A stretch of DNA of 57,721 bases from Duganella callida. Its GTDB lineage: Bacteria; Pseudomonadota; Gammaproteobacteria; Burkholderiales; Burkholderiaceae_D. Each line of letters opens with the position of its first letter. The stretch's first letter is position 1. Positions 1 through 8,526 of this stretch are shown one piece after another. The notes beneath the pieces are model-generated. The model did no database searches, was not told where the DNA came from, and saw only the letters and a program-made list of their open reading frames with translations. The stretch covers positions 1-57,721 of the forward strand of contig NZ_SPVG01000210.1 in NCBI RefSeq assembly GCF_004614165.1, given 5' to 3'. The translations under genes and the position numbers were made by a program.

Positions 1-1
1 G

Positions 2-376
2 GCCGCGTTGCGTGCCGGACACGGCGTGCCCACCGCCGCACCGCGCGCCCTGCGCCAGTTCGCGCCGCAGATCGAGGCCGCCGCCCGCATGCCGTTCGCG
101 CGCTGGGCCATCCTCGATGCGTTGACGCTGGCGTGGCAACCGTCCACCCAGCGCGACCCGACCGCCGCCGTCGCGCAATGGCTGGCGTCGGCGCCGCTGG
201 AACGCTTGCCGCTGCCGTCGGCCGGTGCATGCGCGGCGCAGCTGGGTACGCTGGCACGGTTCTTCGACTTCGATCCGGCCGCGCGGCGCGTGCTGGGCGC
301 GCGCCTGGCCCAGGCCCGTCCGGACATCGCCGCCGTGCTGGCGGCCCACGATTTCATTTCCCGAGGAGACCTATGA
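2..376 (+). CDS. C-terminal part of an unrecognised protein (5' end outside window)
   Basis: The frame is open from the first bases of the window to a TGA at 374-376, so the real start lies upstream. The visible 124 residues are alanine- and arginine-rich and look mainly helical, with no signal peptide, membrane segment or motif I recognise. The stop codon overlaps the ATG of the next gene (ATGA at 373-376), so this is the first visible member of a coupled operon ending in the acyl-AMP ligase/reductase gene. No function is proposed. High third-position GC and the coupling support it being a real gene. Confidence 0.6.
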   Translation, partial: AALRAGHGVPTAAPRALRQFAPQIEAAARMPFARWAILDALTLAWQPSTQRDPTAAVAQWLASAPLERLPLPSAGACAAQLGTLARFFDFDPAARRVLGARLAQARPDIAAVLAAHDFISRGDL

Positions 377-900
377 TGAGCAATGGCAGCCTGAAGATCA
401 CCGGCGCGACGGTCACGCGCCCGGCCGCGGCGGCGGACGGCGCCAGTCCGGCCCCGCTGCAACTGTCGCTGTCGCTGGAAAACCCCGGCGACCAGGCCCT
501 GCATGTCTGGGCCGGCTGGCGCGCCTACGACTACGATGCGGCCACCCACGTGCTGACCGTCTACCTCACCAGCCACACGCCGCCACTGCCGCCCGGCATC
601 ACACTGATTTCGGACCATCCGCGCACGCCGGCCCAGGTGGTCGTCGCGCCCAGGGCCAAGCTGAAAATCAAGGTCGAGATCCCGTCCACGATCCGCCGCC
701 GCACGGCCGGGGCCGGCAAGGGCATCAGCTTCGTCGAGGAGCCGATCAGCCAGGTCGACCGGGTCGATACGCATCTGCAGTTCGCCCCCGAAGCGTTCGA
801 AACCCGGCCGCATGAAACACCCGAACAACACCGTTCCCGCCTGCTCGCGCACGGCGACGTGGCGCGGGCCACCATTTCCACCAAGGAAGAAAAGGAGTAG
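373..900 (+). CDS. Hypothetical protein, predicted beta-rich
   Basis: This gene encodes 175 residues I cannot assign to a family. Alternating hydrophobic stretches (around residues 28-45, 60-75 and 95-115) suggest a beta-sandwich fold, and there is no signal peptide. Two ATGs (373 and 376) follow a GAGGAG ribosome site at 363-368. 373 gives the ATGA overlap with the upstream stop, while 376 has the better spacing. The charged tail ends five bases before the next ATG. Its place between a helical unknown and a coiled-coil-like unknown in the FAAL-reductase operon suggests a structural or accessory role, which is inference only. Confidence 0.65.
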   Translation: MMSNGSLKITGATVTRPAAAADGASPAPLQLSLSLENPGDQALHVWAGWRAYDYDAATHVLTVYLTSHTPPLPPGITLISDHPRTPAQVVVAPRAKLKIKVEIPSTIRRRTAGAGKGISFVEEPISQVDRVDTHLQFAPEAFETRPHETPEQHRSRLLAHGDVARATISTKEEKE

Positions 901-905
901 CGGCT

Positions 906-1448
906 ATGGCTTCCATCAACGACGTATTCAATGAACTGCAGGCGGTCAACGGCAATCTGGGCCTGATCCACGCGGACGGCATCGCGCAGACCAACGCCAC
1001 CAACACGGTCAATGGCAGCGTCAACACGCTGGATGGCGACGTCAAGGCCGGCTTCACGGCCACCGTCAACGCGCTGAACATGAACGCGGCCATTGAAATC
1101 GAGGCGGTCAAGCTGCTGTTCCACCTGACGCAGCAGGCCGACACCATGATCTGCACGCTCGAGCATATCTCGAAAAACACCTGCGGCATCCTGACCCAGG
1201 CGACGATCCAGACCCATCTGCAAAAGGCCATCGCCGGCGAGCTGCACACCCTGGTCGAGCTGACCAAGCTGGCGCATCCGGCGGCGGCGCTAGAGCTCGA
1301 GCACTTCGCCAAGCTGCGCGCCGAGATCGAGCACTGCTGCCCGCCGCCGCAGATGCCGCCGCCGGCCTGCACTTACGAGCCGTGCAAGGCGCCCAAGCCG
1401 GTGGACATGCCGGACCTGCCCAACCCCTATCCGCATCAGCCGGGCTGA
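906..1448 (+). CDS. Hypothetical protein with helical body and Pro/Cys-rich tail
   Basis: This gene encodes 180 residues with no family I recognise. Residues 1-60 are rich in Asn, Thr and Val; residues 60-140 look like amphipathic helices; the last 40 residues are Pro-rich with a CCPPP motif and further cysteines. There is no signal peptide. An AAGGAG site at 893-898 sits 7 bases before the ATG. The stop overlaps the next start (TGATG at 1446-1450), coupling it to the PAP2-like membrane gene. The cysteine/proline tail could bind metal or anchor to partners, but that is speculation. Confidence 0.65.
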   Translation: MASINDVFNELQAVNGNLGLIHADGIAQTNATNTVNGSVNTLDGDVKAGFTATVNALNMNAAIEIEAVKLLFHLTQQADTMICTLEHISKNTCGILTQATIQTHLQKAIAGELHTLVELTKLAHPAAALELEHFAKLRAEIEHCCPPPQMPPPACTYEPCKAPKPVDMPDLPNPYPHQPG

Positions 1449-2044
1449 TGGCGTCCGTGCGCGGCATGGCCGCCGAGCGCGCGGCCTGGGGCGCCGGCCT
1501 GCTGGTGCTGTGGGCTGCTGGCTACTTCGGCATCGGGCTGGCGCCGGCGCGGCTGGCGCTCGACACCTCCACCGCGTGGGATGCGGCGGTGCCGTTCGTC
1601 GGCGCCTCGGTGTGGATTTACCTGGCCGGACTGGCGATGATGGCGGCGCCGCTGTGGCTGCTGCCTTGCCGGCGTCTGCTGCGTCGCACCGGAATGGCCT
1701 ATGCGCTGACCATCCTGGTATCGCTCGCCTGTTTCGCACTGTGCCCGGCATCGTCGGCCCGGCTGCGCGCGGCAATTGACCTGGAGCACATGGACCCGGT
1801 CAGCGGCTGGGCGCTGCGCGCGCTGCACGCAATCGACCCGCCCACCAATCTGTTTCCATCGTTGCACGTGTCGCTGTGTGCGCTGGCGGCGTTCGCGCTG
1901 GGCGAGGCGGCGCCGCCCGCGCGGCCGGCGTGGCTGGCCTGCATGGCCCTGGTCGCCATCTCCACCTGCACGCTCAAGCAGCATGTGCTGGCCGATGTGG
2001 CGGGCGGGCTGGTGCTGGCCCTCGCCGTGGGCGGTTTGCGCTGA
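1448..2044 (+). CDS. PAP2-like (inositol-phosphorylceramide-synthase type) membrane protein
   Basis: This gene encodes 198 residues with about five or six hydrophobic segments. The fragments FPSLHVSLC (about residue 136) and TLKQHVLADV (about residue 175) correspond to the second and third phosphatase motifs of the PAP2_3 branch: PSLH replaces PSGH, and H-x3-D is kept. The classical first motif (KX6RP) is not evident. Members act on lipid phosphates or transfer phospho-headgroups at the membrane. The start overlaps the previous stop and its own stop overlaps the ATG of the FAAL-reductase gene, which suggests action on the lipid made by that enzyme. The substrate is unknown. Confidence 0.7.
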   Translation: MASVRGMAAERAAWGAGLLVLWAAGYFGIGLAPARLALDTSTAWDAAVPFVGASVWIYLAGLAMMAAPLWLLPCRRLLRRTGMAYALTILVSLACFALCPASSARLRAAIDLEHMDPVSGWALRALHAIDPPTNLFPSLHVSLCALAAFALGEAAPPARPAWLACMALVAISTCTLKQHVLADVAGGLVLALAVGGLR

Positions 2045-5000
2045 TGCGGCGCGTGTCGCCGGAAGCGCCGCTGCGCTCGATCACGGCCTGTCTGGAAGGG
2101 CGCGCCGCGCGTGAGCCGGAGCAATTGCTGTTCCGCTTTCTGCGCGCGGACGGCAACGGGGCTGAACATTACACCTGCCGCGCTTTCCTTGCACGCTCAC
2201 GCGCCATCGCCGCCGGTCTGATCAGGACGCTGGGCCCGGCGCGCGGCCAGCGTGTGCTGCTGGCCTATCCGCCTGGACTGGAAATGGTGCTGGCCTTTTT
2301 TGCCTGCGCGCGCCTCGGGGTCATTCCGGTACCGGTGATGTCACCGGGTGCCGGCAACTTCAGCGGCGCCATGCACAAGCTCGACGTGATCGCGGCCGAT
2401 TGTGGCGCCTGTGCGGTGCTCAGCACGGCCGCGCTGTGTGAATTCGTCGCCGCGCGCGACTGGCCGCAGCCGCAGCCGCGCTGGCTCGCCACCGATGGCA
2501 TGACCGACCCTGCGGATGCGCCGCCAGACCATCCGCACCCGGTGCTGTTCTTGCAGTACACATCGGGCTCGACCGGCGATCCGCGCGGGGTGGTGGTCAG
2601 TCACGACAATGTGATCGCCAACGCGTTCGCCACCATCGATCACGTGCCGGTTGGCGTCTCGTGGCTGCCCCAGTATCACGACATGGGCCTGATCGGCTAT
2701 TACCTGTTTCCGGTGGTGTGCGGTGGCGCCACGCATGGCATGGCGCCGGCGGATTTTTTGCGCCGTCCGGCGCTGTGGCTGCAGACCATCAGCCAGGTGC
2801 GCGCGACCTACGCGTCGGCGCCGAATTTCGGCTTCGACTATTGCCTGCGCGACGGCAAAATCAGCGCTGACGAGATGCGCGGAGTGGACCTGGGTTCGCT
2901 GCGGGTGCTGATGAATGCCGCCGAGCCGGTGCGGCCGGCAACGCGCGAGCGCTTCATCGAGCGTTTCGCCCGCCATGGCCTGCGTGACGACGCCTGCGTC
3001 GCCGCCTATGGGCTGGCCGAGAACACGCTGGCCGCGACGCATTACGGCCGCCACACGCTGGCGCTCGGGCAGGACAGCTTCCAGCGCGGCATCGTGCGTC
3101 TTGCCGCGCAAGGCGATGCCGTCCCGGTGCGCTTGGCCAGCTGCGGCGCGCCCTTGCCAGGCGTGGCGCTGCGTATCGTCGCGGCGGAGCGCGGCGTCGC
3201 GCTGGCGGAGGACGAAATCGGTGAAATCTGGCTGGCCGGCAGCAGCACCGCCGCAGGGTATTGGGGCCGCGAGCGAAGCGGCGGCGAAGCGTTCGGCAAC
3301 CGCCTGGACGGCAGCGCGCACGCCTGGCTGCGTACCGGCGACCTCGGCTTTCTGCATGATGGCGAACTCTACGTATGCGGTCGCAGCAAGGATCTGATCA
3401 TCGTGCGCGGGGTGAACCACTATCCGCAGGATATCGAGGCGGCGGTGGAGGCCGCGTGTCCCGCGCTCCGCTCCGGCGGCGTGGCCGCCTTTCAGGGGCG
3501 CGACGATGCCCTGGTGGTGCTGGCCGAGTCGCGCCGCGCGGCGCCCCCGGACATCGACGCGATGGCGCGCGCGCTGCAGATGCGCTGCCAGGTGACGCCG
3601 GACGCCATCGTGCTGGCGGCGCCGGGGATGATCGCCCGCACCACCTCCGGCAAGCCGGCGCGCAGCCTGACACGGCAGCGATACCTGGCGGGGCAATTGA
3701 CCGTGTACGCCGTCCACCATCCGCCGGCGGATGGGCTGCTCGCACATCTGCGGGCGGCGCTGGCCGGCGGCGGGGCCGGCGACGCCAGCCTGGCCGACCT
3801 CGGCCTCGACTCATTGATGCTGACCGAGCTGGCGCTCGACCTGGAGCGGATGCTGCACCGCCGCGGCGGCGCGCAGCTGGCGGAGGTCATCGACCTGCCG
3901 CTGCTGCAGCGGTTGACGCTGGCGCAACTGGGGCAGCTGCTGCGCCAGCTCGACGGCGGTGGGGCCGCGGCGGCCATCGCGGCCGACCTGCGGCAACTGC
4001 GCGCCGGCTTCGACACCGATATCAGCCTGCGCATGCGGGCCGACGCGCAGTGGCGGCCGCCCCGCGCCGCTGCGCCCCGTCTGCCTGGCGCAGCGCCGGC
4101 GTCCGCGACGCCAGCGGACGGATCGCCACCTGCGTCACGGCCGGGTGGGCTGCTGTCGTCGGAGCCATCGGACGTCTTGCTGACCGGCGCGACCGGGTTT
4201 TTCGGCCCCTACCTGCTGGCCAGCCTGCTGCGATTGACGCCGCACACCTACCACCTGCTGGTGCGCGCCGACGACCAGGCGCATGCGGTACGGCGCGTGC
4301 GCCAGGCGCTGCACGACGCGGCCCTGCTGACGCCGTCCATGGCGACATTGCTGGCGCAGCGCACGCGCATGGTTTGCGGCGACCTGGCGCGGCCCGGTCT
4401 CGGGCTGGCAGCAGGCCAGTGGGACAGCCTGGCGGGCCGCACCGGCGCGGTGATCCACAACGCCGCCGCCGTCAACTACGTCGCTAACTACGAAGCGCTG
4501 CGTCCCCACAACGTGGAGGGCACGCGCACCCTGCTCGAGTTGGCCCATACCGGCCGGCGCAAGCAATTTCACCTGATCTCCACTACCTTCATCTTCGGCT
4601 GGACCACACAGGCGCTGTTGTCCGAGACCGACAACAATGACGCCATGGCCAACCTCGATTTCGGCTACGCCCAGACCAAGTGGGTGGCCGAACAGCTGGT
4701 GCTGGCCGCCCGGGCCGGCGGTCTCGATGCCCGCATCTACCGCCCCTCGCTGATCTCGACCTCGACCACCGGCGCCGGCGACCGCGATGACGTGGCGGTG
4801 CGGCTGCTGGCCTTCATGATCAACCACGGCGTCGCGGTCGATGCCGCCAACCAGCTCAGCATCCTGGCGGCCGACGTCGCCGCCGACAACCTCGCGGCCA
4901 TCATCGGCGCCGGCGGCGAGGGCGGTGCCGCCATGCACCTCACCGTCGACGACTATTACAACATGGCCGACCTGACGCGTCTCATCACCCGCGACTACGG

Positions 5001-5262
5001 CTACCGCTTCACCTACTACGATATCCCCGGCTTCATCGCCGAAATGAACCGCCGTTGCACGCGGGCCGATCCGCTGTATCCGCTGCTCGACTTCTTCAAC
5101 CGTTCGGCAACGAAAATCGCCGCGATGCAGCTCAAACGTTACAGCAACCAGCGCTATCGCGCCGCGCGCAGGCGCAGCGGCCAATCGCGCGCCGCGCCGG
5201 CGCTGGCCGACACCGTCTCCTTCCTGATCGCCTACCTGCGTGCCGAGCGCATGATCATCTGA
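2044..5262 (+). CDS. Fatty acyl-AMP ligase / acyl carrier / thioester reductase fusion
   Basis: This gene encodes 1072 residues. An N-terminal adenylation domain of FAAL type carries TSGSTGDPRG (about residue 175), SWLPQYHDMGLIG (about 205) and a C-terminal TTSGKPAR (about 533). A carrier domain follows with DLGLDSLML; its serine (about 589) would take phosphopantetheine. A Rossmann-type thioester reductase has LTGATGFFGPYLL (about 710) and Y-x3-K in YAQTK (about 875). From family knowledge, a fatty acid would be activated as acyl-AMP, loaded on the carrier and released reductively as an aldehyde or alcohol. The ATG overlaps the upstream stop. An in-frame open stretch reaches 1876 but would overlap the PAP2-like gene, so 2044 is chosen. 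The final product is not predictable. Confidence 0.88.
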   Translation: MRRVSPEAPLRSITACLEGRAAREPEQLLFRFLRADGNGAEHYTCRAFLARSRAIAAGLIRTLGPARGQRVLLAYPPGLEMVLAFFACARLGVIPVPVMSPGAGNFSGAMHKLDVIAADCGACAVLSTAALCEFVAARDWPQPQPRWLATDGMTDPADAPPDHPHPVLFLQYTSGSTGDPRGVVVSHDNVIANAFATIDHVPVGVSWLPQYHDMGLIGYYLFPVVCGGATHGMAPADFLRRPALWLQTISQVRATYASAPNFGFDYCLRDGKISADEMRGVDLGSLRVLMNAAEPVRPATRERFIERFARHGLRDDACVAAYGLAENTLAATHYGRHTLALGQDSFQRGIVRLAAQGDAVPVRLASCGAPLPGVALRIVAAERGVALAEDEIGEIWLAGSSTAAGYWGRERSGGEAFGNRLDGSAHAWLRTGDLGFLHDGELYVCGRSKDLIIVRGVNHYPQDIEAAVEAACPALRSGGVAAFQGRDDALVVLAESRRAAPPDIDAMARALQMRCQVTPDAIVLAAPGMIARTTSGKPARSLTRQRYLAGQLTVYAVHHPPADGLLAHLRAALAGGGAGDASLADLGLDSLMLTELALDLERMLHRRGGAQLAEVIDLPLLQRLTLAQLGQLLRQLDGGGAAAAIAADLRQLRAGFDTDISLRMRADAQWRPPRAAAPRLPGAAPASATPADGSPPASRPGGLLSSEPSDVLLTGATGFFGPYLLASLLRLTPHTYHLLVRADDQAHAVRRVRQALHDAALLTPSMATLLAQRTRMVCGDLARPGLGLAAGQWDSLAGRTGAVIHNAAAVNYVANYEALRPHNVEGTRTLLELAHTGRRKQFHLISTTFIFGWTTQALLSETDNNDAMANLDFGYAQTKWVAEQLVLAARAGGLDARIYRPSLISTSTTGAGDRDDVAVRLLAFMINHGVAVDAANQLSILAADVAADNLAAIIGAGGEGGAAMHLTVDDYYNMADLTRLITRDYGYRFTYYDIPGFIAEMNRRCTRADPLYPLLDFFNRSATKIAAMQLKRYSNQRYRAARRRSGQSRAAPALADTVSFLIAYLRAERMII

Positions 5263-5305
5263 TTGGCCTCAGCTGTTAAGATAGGCGCAACCGGGAAGGA
5301 CACGC

Positions 5306-6013
5306 ATGAACGCGCCACACTTTGACGAATGGGAACTGACGGGCCGCACGCGCCGGCACGTGCAGCAGCACGCGCAACCACGTTTCGCCGCGCGGCCCGA
5401 GGTCGCCGCCGCCTTCCTGGCGCTGCGCGAGGCGGCACTTGCGGACGGCATCGACCTGTTGCCGATCGCCTCCTACCGGCCATTCGACAACCAGCTGCGC
5501 ATCTGGAACAACAAATTCTCCGGCGAAAAGACGCTGTACGACCAGGCCGGCCAGCCGCGTGACTATGCCAGCCTGACGCCGCCCGAACGCGTGCGCGCCG
5601 TGCTCGGCTGGTCCGGCCTGCCCGGCGCCACGCGCCGTCACTGGGGCACCGACATCGACGTATTCGACCGCGCCGCCATGCCGCCCGGCTACCACACCAG
5701 ACTGCTGCCGCAGGAAGTCGCGCCGGGCGGCGTGTACGAACGCCTGCATGCCTGGCTCGACGTGCACATCGCGCGCTTCGGCTTTTTCCGCCCCTACCGC
5801 GCCTACCGCGGCGGCATGTATCCCGAACCCTGGCACCTGAGTTACGCCCCCTCGGCGCAGGCGGCGCTGGACGCCTACCGCGCACAGGGCGTCGACCTGC
5901 TGGCGCGCGTGCTGCGCGAGGCCGACATGCTGGGCCGCGAACTGGTGCTCGAGATGCTGCCCGACCTGTTCCGCGACCACGTGCTGAGCGTCGATACACC
6001 AGACGCCGGATGA
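5306..6013 (+). CDS. M15-family D-Ala-D-Ala carboxypeptidase-like protein
   Basis: This gene encodes 235 residues with the M15B (VanY/LdcB-like) zinc peptidase signature: SYRPFDNQ (about residue 55), HWGTDID (about 111) and EPWH (about 173), giving the His/Asp/His zinc ligands and the catalytic Glu. Such enzymes trim D-Ala from peptidoglycan stems. No clear signal peptide or membrane anchor is visible at the chosen start, which is odd for a wall enzyme; it may be cytoplasmic or exported another way. A GGAAGGA site precedes the ATG. The gene stands alone, 43 bases after the FAAL operon and 160 bases before the MBL gene. Confidence 0.85.
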   Translation: MNAPHFDEWELTGRTRRHVQQHAQPRFAARPEVAAAFLALREAALADGIDLLPIASYRPFDNQLRIWNNKFSGEKTLYDQAGQPRDYASLTPPERVRAVLGWSGLPGATRRHWGTDIDVFDRAAMPPGYHTRLLPQEVAPGGVYERLHAWLDVHIARFGFFRPYRAYRGGMYPEPWHLSYAPSAQAALDAYRAQGVDLLARVLREADMLGRELVLEMLPDLFRDHVLSVDTPDAG

Positions 6014-6172
6014 CGGAGCTTTGGTGCCTAACGCGCACCAGTGTGTACCCGTTTCCATGCCTACCGGCGCCGCTGCGTCGTCTCTACCATGCAAGACATA
6101 CGGCCTGTGCCGTGATCCCCGTCCGTCATCCCGTGATGCCGGACCGCCCACTGTCTTTTTGGAGATTCGATT

Positions 6173-7090
6173 ATGTTATCCGTAGATCAAGCCATGCGCC
6201 CCGACCGCGCCGCAGCCAATGAACTGGTCCCGTCCCGCTACGCGCTGAAAGTTGGCGATCTCGATGTGCTGGTGGTCAGCGACGGTGTGCTGCCACTGCC
6301 GACCTCGACGATGGCTACCAATGCCGATCCAGCCGACCTGGCCGACTGGCTGAAACACCAGTTCATGCCGTCCGACGCCTACGATTGGCCGCTGAACGTG
6401 ATGGTGGTGCGTAGCGGCGACAAGACCATCCTGATCGACGCCGGCCTGGGTTCGCAATTTTCCGGCTTCCCGCGCGCCGGCATGTTCCCCAAGCGCCTGC
6501 AGGACGCCGGCGTTCCGCTGGAAGAGGTCACCGACGTGATTGTCACCCACATGCACATGGACCACGTCGGCGGCCTGCTGGTGGAAGGCATCAAGCAGCG
6601 CCTGCGCCCGGATGTGCGCATCCACGTGTCCGAGGACGAAGTCAATTTCTGGGTCCAGCCCGACTTCACCCAGACCGTGATGCCGAATCCGGTGCCGGAC
6701 GTGCTGCGTTCGACCGCCAAGGAATTCTATGCGGCCTACCGTGAACAGCTGCACATCTTCAAGGACAAATACGAAGTGGCGCCGGGCGTCGTCACCCGCC
6801 AGACCGGCGGCCACACGCCGGGCCACTGCGTGGTCGATTTGACGTCGAACGGCGAACGTCTGATGTTTGCCGGCGACGCCATGTTCCCGGTCGGCTTCGA
6901 GCACCCGGACTGGCACAACGGTTTCGAGCACGATCCGGTCAAGGCGGCGCAGGTGCGCAAGGGCCTGTTCCGCGAACTGTCGGAAAGCGGCGGCCTGCTG
7001 GTGGCCTCGCACCTGCCGTTCCCGTCCGTGGGCCGGGTCGGCACCGTCGGCGGGAACTTCCGCTACGTGCCCGTGATCTGGGATTTCTGA
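6173..7090 (+). CDS. MBL-fold metallo-hydrolase (AHL-lactonase-like)
   Basis: This gene encodes 305 residues. The metallo-beta-lactamase metal motif reads THMHMDHVGG (about residue 125), with later histidines in GGHTPGHC and ASHLPFP and an aspartate in FAGDAMF, so both zinc sites look complete. The closest general type is the lactonase/quorum-quenching-like branch, but the true substrate cannot be read from sequence. No signal peptide is seen. The ATG follows GGAG with an 8-base spacer. It is probably monocistronic: 159 bases of spacer precede it and a hairpin terminator follows. Confidence 0.82.
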   Translation: MLSVDQAMRPDRAAANELVPSRYALKVGDLDVLVVSDGVLPLPTSTMATNADPADLADWLKHQFMPSDAYDWPLNVMVVRSGDKTILIDAGLGSQFSGFPRAGMFPKRLQDAGVPLEEVTDVIVTHMHMDHVGGLLVEGIKQRLRPDVRIHVSEDEVNFWVQPDFTQTVMPNPVPDVLRSTAKEFYAAYREQLHIFKDKYEVAPGVVTRQTGGHTPGHCVVDLTSNGERLMFAGDAMFPVGFEHPDWHNGFEHDPVKAAQVRKGLFRELSESGGLLVASHLPFPSVGRVGTVGGNFRYVPVIWDF

Positions 7091-7110
7091 GTCCCCGCGC
7101 TTGATCGCCA

Positions 7111-7134
7111 GCCCTGCCACGGCAGGGCATTTTG
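7111..7134 (+). terminator. Intrinsic terminator after the MBL hydrolase gene
   Basis: A perfect inverted repeat, GCCCTGC CACG GCAGGGC at 7111-7128, is followed by ATTTTG. It sits 21 bases after the stop of the hydrolase gene and upstream of the efflux operon promoter. The T-run is short, so efficiency may be moderate. Confidence 0.6.
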
Positions 7135-7211
7135 CGTTGCCTCTCTCTTTTGCCAGAGCGCCTGGCCGAGTCACTAACCATAATTCGGTAATGACATGGT
7201 GCACTTTGTTT

Positions 7212-7247
7212 GACACACTCAGTCTACTTGCATTTTGTTAAGCAAGT
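7212..7247 (+). promoter_or_regulatory. Putative promoter and operator of the RND efflux operon
   Basis: A consensus -35 element TTGACA (7212-7217) is followed 17 bases later by a weak -10 (TTTTGT). Overlapping that -10 is a perfect inverted repeat, ACTTGC (7226-7231) N10 GCAAGT (7242-7247), the usual placing for a repressor operator. No regulator gene lies beside the operon, so the binding protein would be encoded elsewhere. The first gene starts 49 bases downstream. Confidence 0.45.
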
Positions 7248-7295
7248 CCCGTCGCACGCATTCCGCACATCCGCAGCACGTTTTAAGGGGTTCTC

Positions 7296-8516
7296 ATGAA
7301 TATCCATGCGATGTTCGTGCCAGCGCGCACGACCAAGCAATTTTTATGGTTGGGTCTGACACTGTCATTGACACTGACGCTGGCCGGTTGCGGCAAGCAG
7401 GATGACTCCGCCCAGCATGCCGGCGGCCCGCCGCCCGTGTCGGTGGCGCCGGCGGTCAAGCGCGATGTGCAGGAATTCGACGAATTCACCGCCCGGCTGG
7501 AAGCGCCCGACACCGTCGACGTGCGCTCGCGCGTGGCGGGGACGCTGGTGCAGGTGCATTTCCGCGAAGGCCAGCTGGTCAACAAGGGTGATCCGCTGTT
7601 CACCATCGATCCACGGCCGTTCGCGGCCGAAGCAGCCCGCGCCGAGGCGCAACTGGCGTCGGCCCGTACCCAAAGCGAACTGAACAAGCTGGAACTGGCG
7701 CGTGCCGAGAAACTGGTGGCGGTGCGCGGCGTCAGCCAGCAGGAGCTGGACCAGTTGCGTGCCGCGCTGGCCACGTCGCAATCGGCGGTCAAGGCCAACG
7801 AGGCGGCGCTGGTGCAGGCCCGGCTGAACCTGGAATTCACCCGCATCACCGCGCCGGTCAGCGGCCGCACCTCGCGCGCGAATGTCACGGTGGGCAACCT
7901 GGTCAATGTCGGCGATCCGGTGCTGACCACGCTGGTGTCCAATGACCGCATTTACGCGTATTTCGATGCCAGTGAGGCCATTTACCTGAAATACATGCGC
8001 GCCGCCCGCGATGGCACCCGGCCGTCGTCGCGCGACAAGCCGAACGCCGTCCGGCTCGGCCTGGCCAACGAGGAAGGTTATCCGCACGAAGGCAAGATGG
8101 ACTTCGTCGATAACCGCCTGAACCCGGCCACTGCCTCGATGCGCGGCCGCGCCGTGTTCGACAACAAGGATGGCTTGTACACGCCGGGCCTGTTCGCACG
8201 CCTGCAAATGGTGGGCAGCGGTACGTATGCGGCTACGCTGGTGGCGGACCGCGCCATCACCACCGACCAGACCCGCAAGGTGGTGCTGGTGGTCGGCAAG
8301 AACAATATCGTCGAGCAGCGCGAAGTCAAGCCCGGCGCCCTGATCGACGGCATGCGCGTGGTCACCGGCGTCAATCCCGGCGAACTGGTGATCATCGACG
8401 GCCTGCTGCGCGCCTTCCCCGGTGCGCCGGTCGCGCCGCAGGTGCTCAAGCTGGACGAGCACGGCAAGCCGATACCGCCCGCGCCGGCCGGGGCTGCTCC
8501 GGCGGCCAAAGGCTGA
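7296..8516 (+). CDS. RND efflux periplasmic adaptor lipoprotein (MexE/AcrA-like)
   Basis: This gene encodes 406 residues. The signal peptide ends in a lipobox (LTLAGC, cysteine about residue 32), so the protein is predicted to be inner-membrane anchored. A lipoyl/barrel-sandwich half (VRSRVAGTLVQVHF), an alpha-helical hairpin (about residues 110-180) and a beta-barrel region follow, as in membrane fusion proteins. It would bridge the permease and the outer-membrane channel encoded next. AAGGGG precedes the ATG. It is the first gene of a four-gene operon, with only 10 bases to the permease. The exported substrates are unknown. Confidence 0.92.
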   Translation: MNIHAMFVPARTTKQFLWLGLTLSLTLTLAGCGKQDDSAQHAGGPPPVSVAPAVKRDVQEFDEFTARLEAPDTVDVRSRVAGTLVQVHFREGQLVNKGDPLFTIDPRPFAAEAARAEAQLASARTQSELNKLELARAEKLVAVRGVSQQELDQLRAALATSQSAVKANEAALVQARLNLEFTRITAPVSGRTSRANVTVGNLVNVGDPVLTTLVSNDRIYAYFDASEAIYLKYMRAARDGTRPSSRDKPNAVRLGLANEEGYPHEGKMDFVDNRLNPATASMRGRAVFDNKDGLYTPGLFARLQMVGSGTYAATLVADRAITTDQTRKVVLVVGKNNIVEQREVKPGALIDGMRVVTGVNPGELVIIDGLLRAFPGAPVAPQVLKLDEHGKPIPPAPAGAAPAAKG

Positions 8517-8526
8517 GGGGCGGCGC

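Noticed and set aside
6021-6040. Hairpin TGGTGC/GCACCA after the M15 peptidase gene
   Set aside because: Only 6 base pairs and no T-run; not convincing as a terminator.
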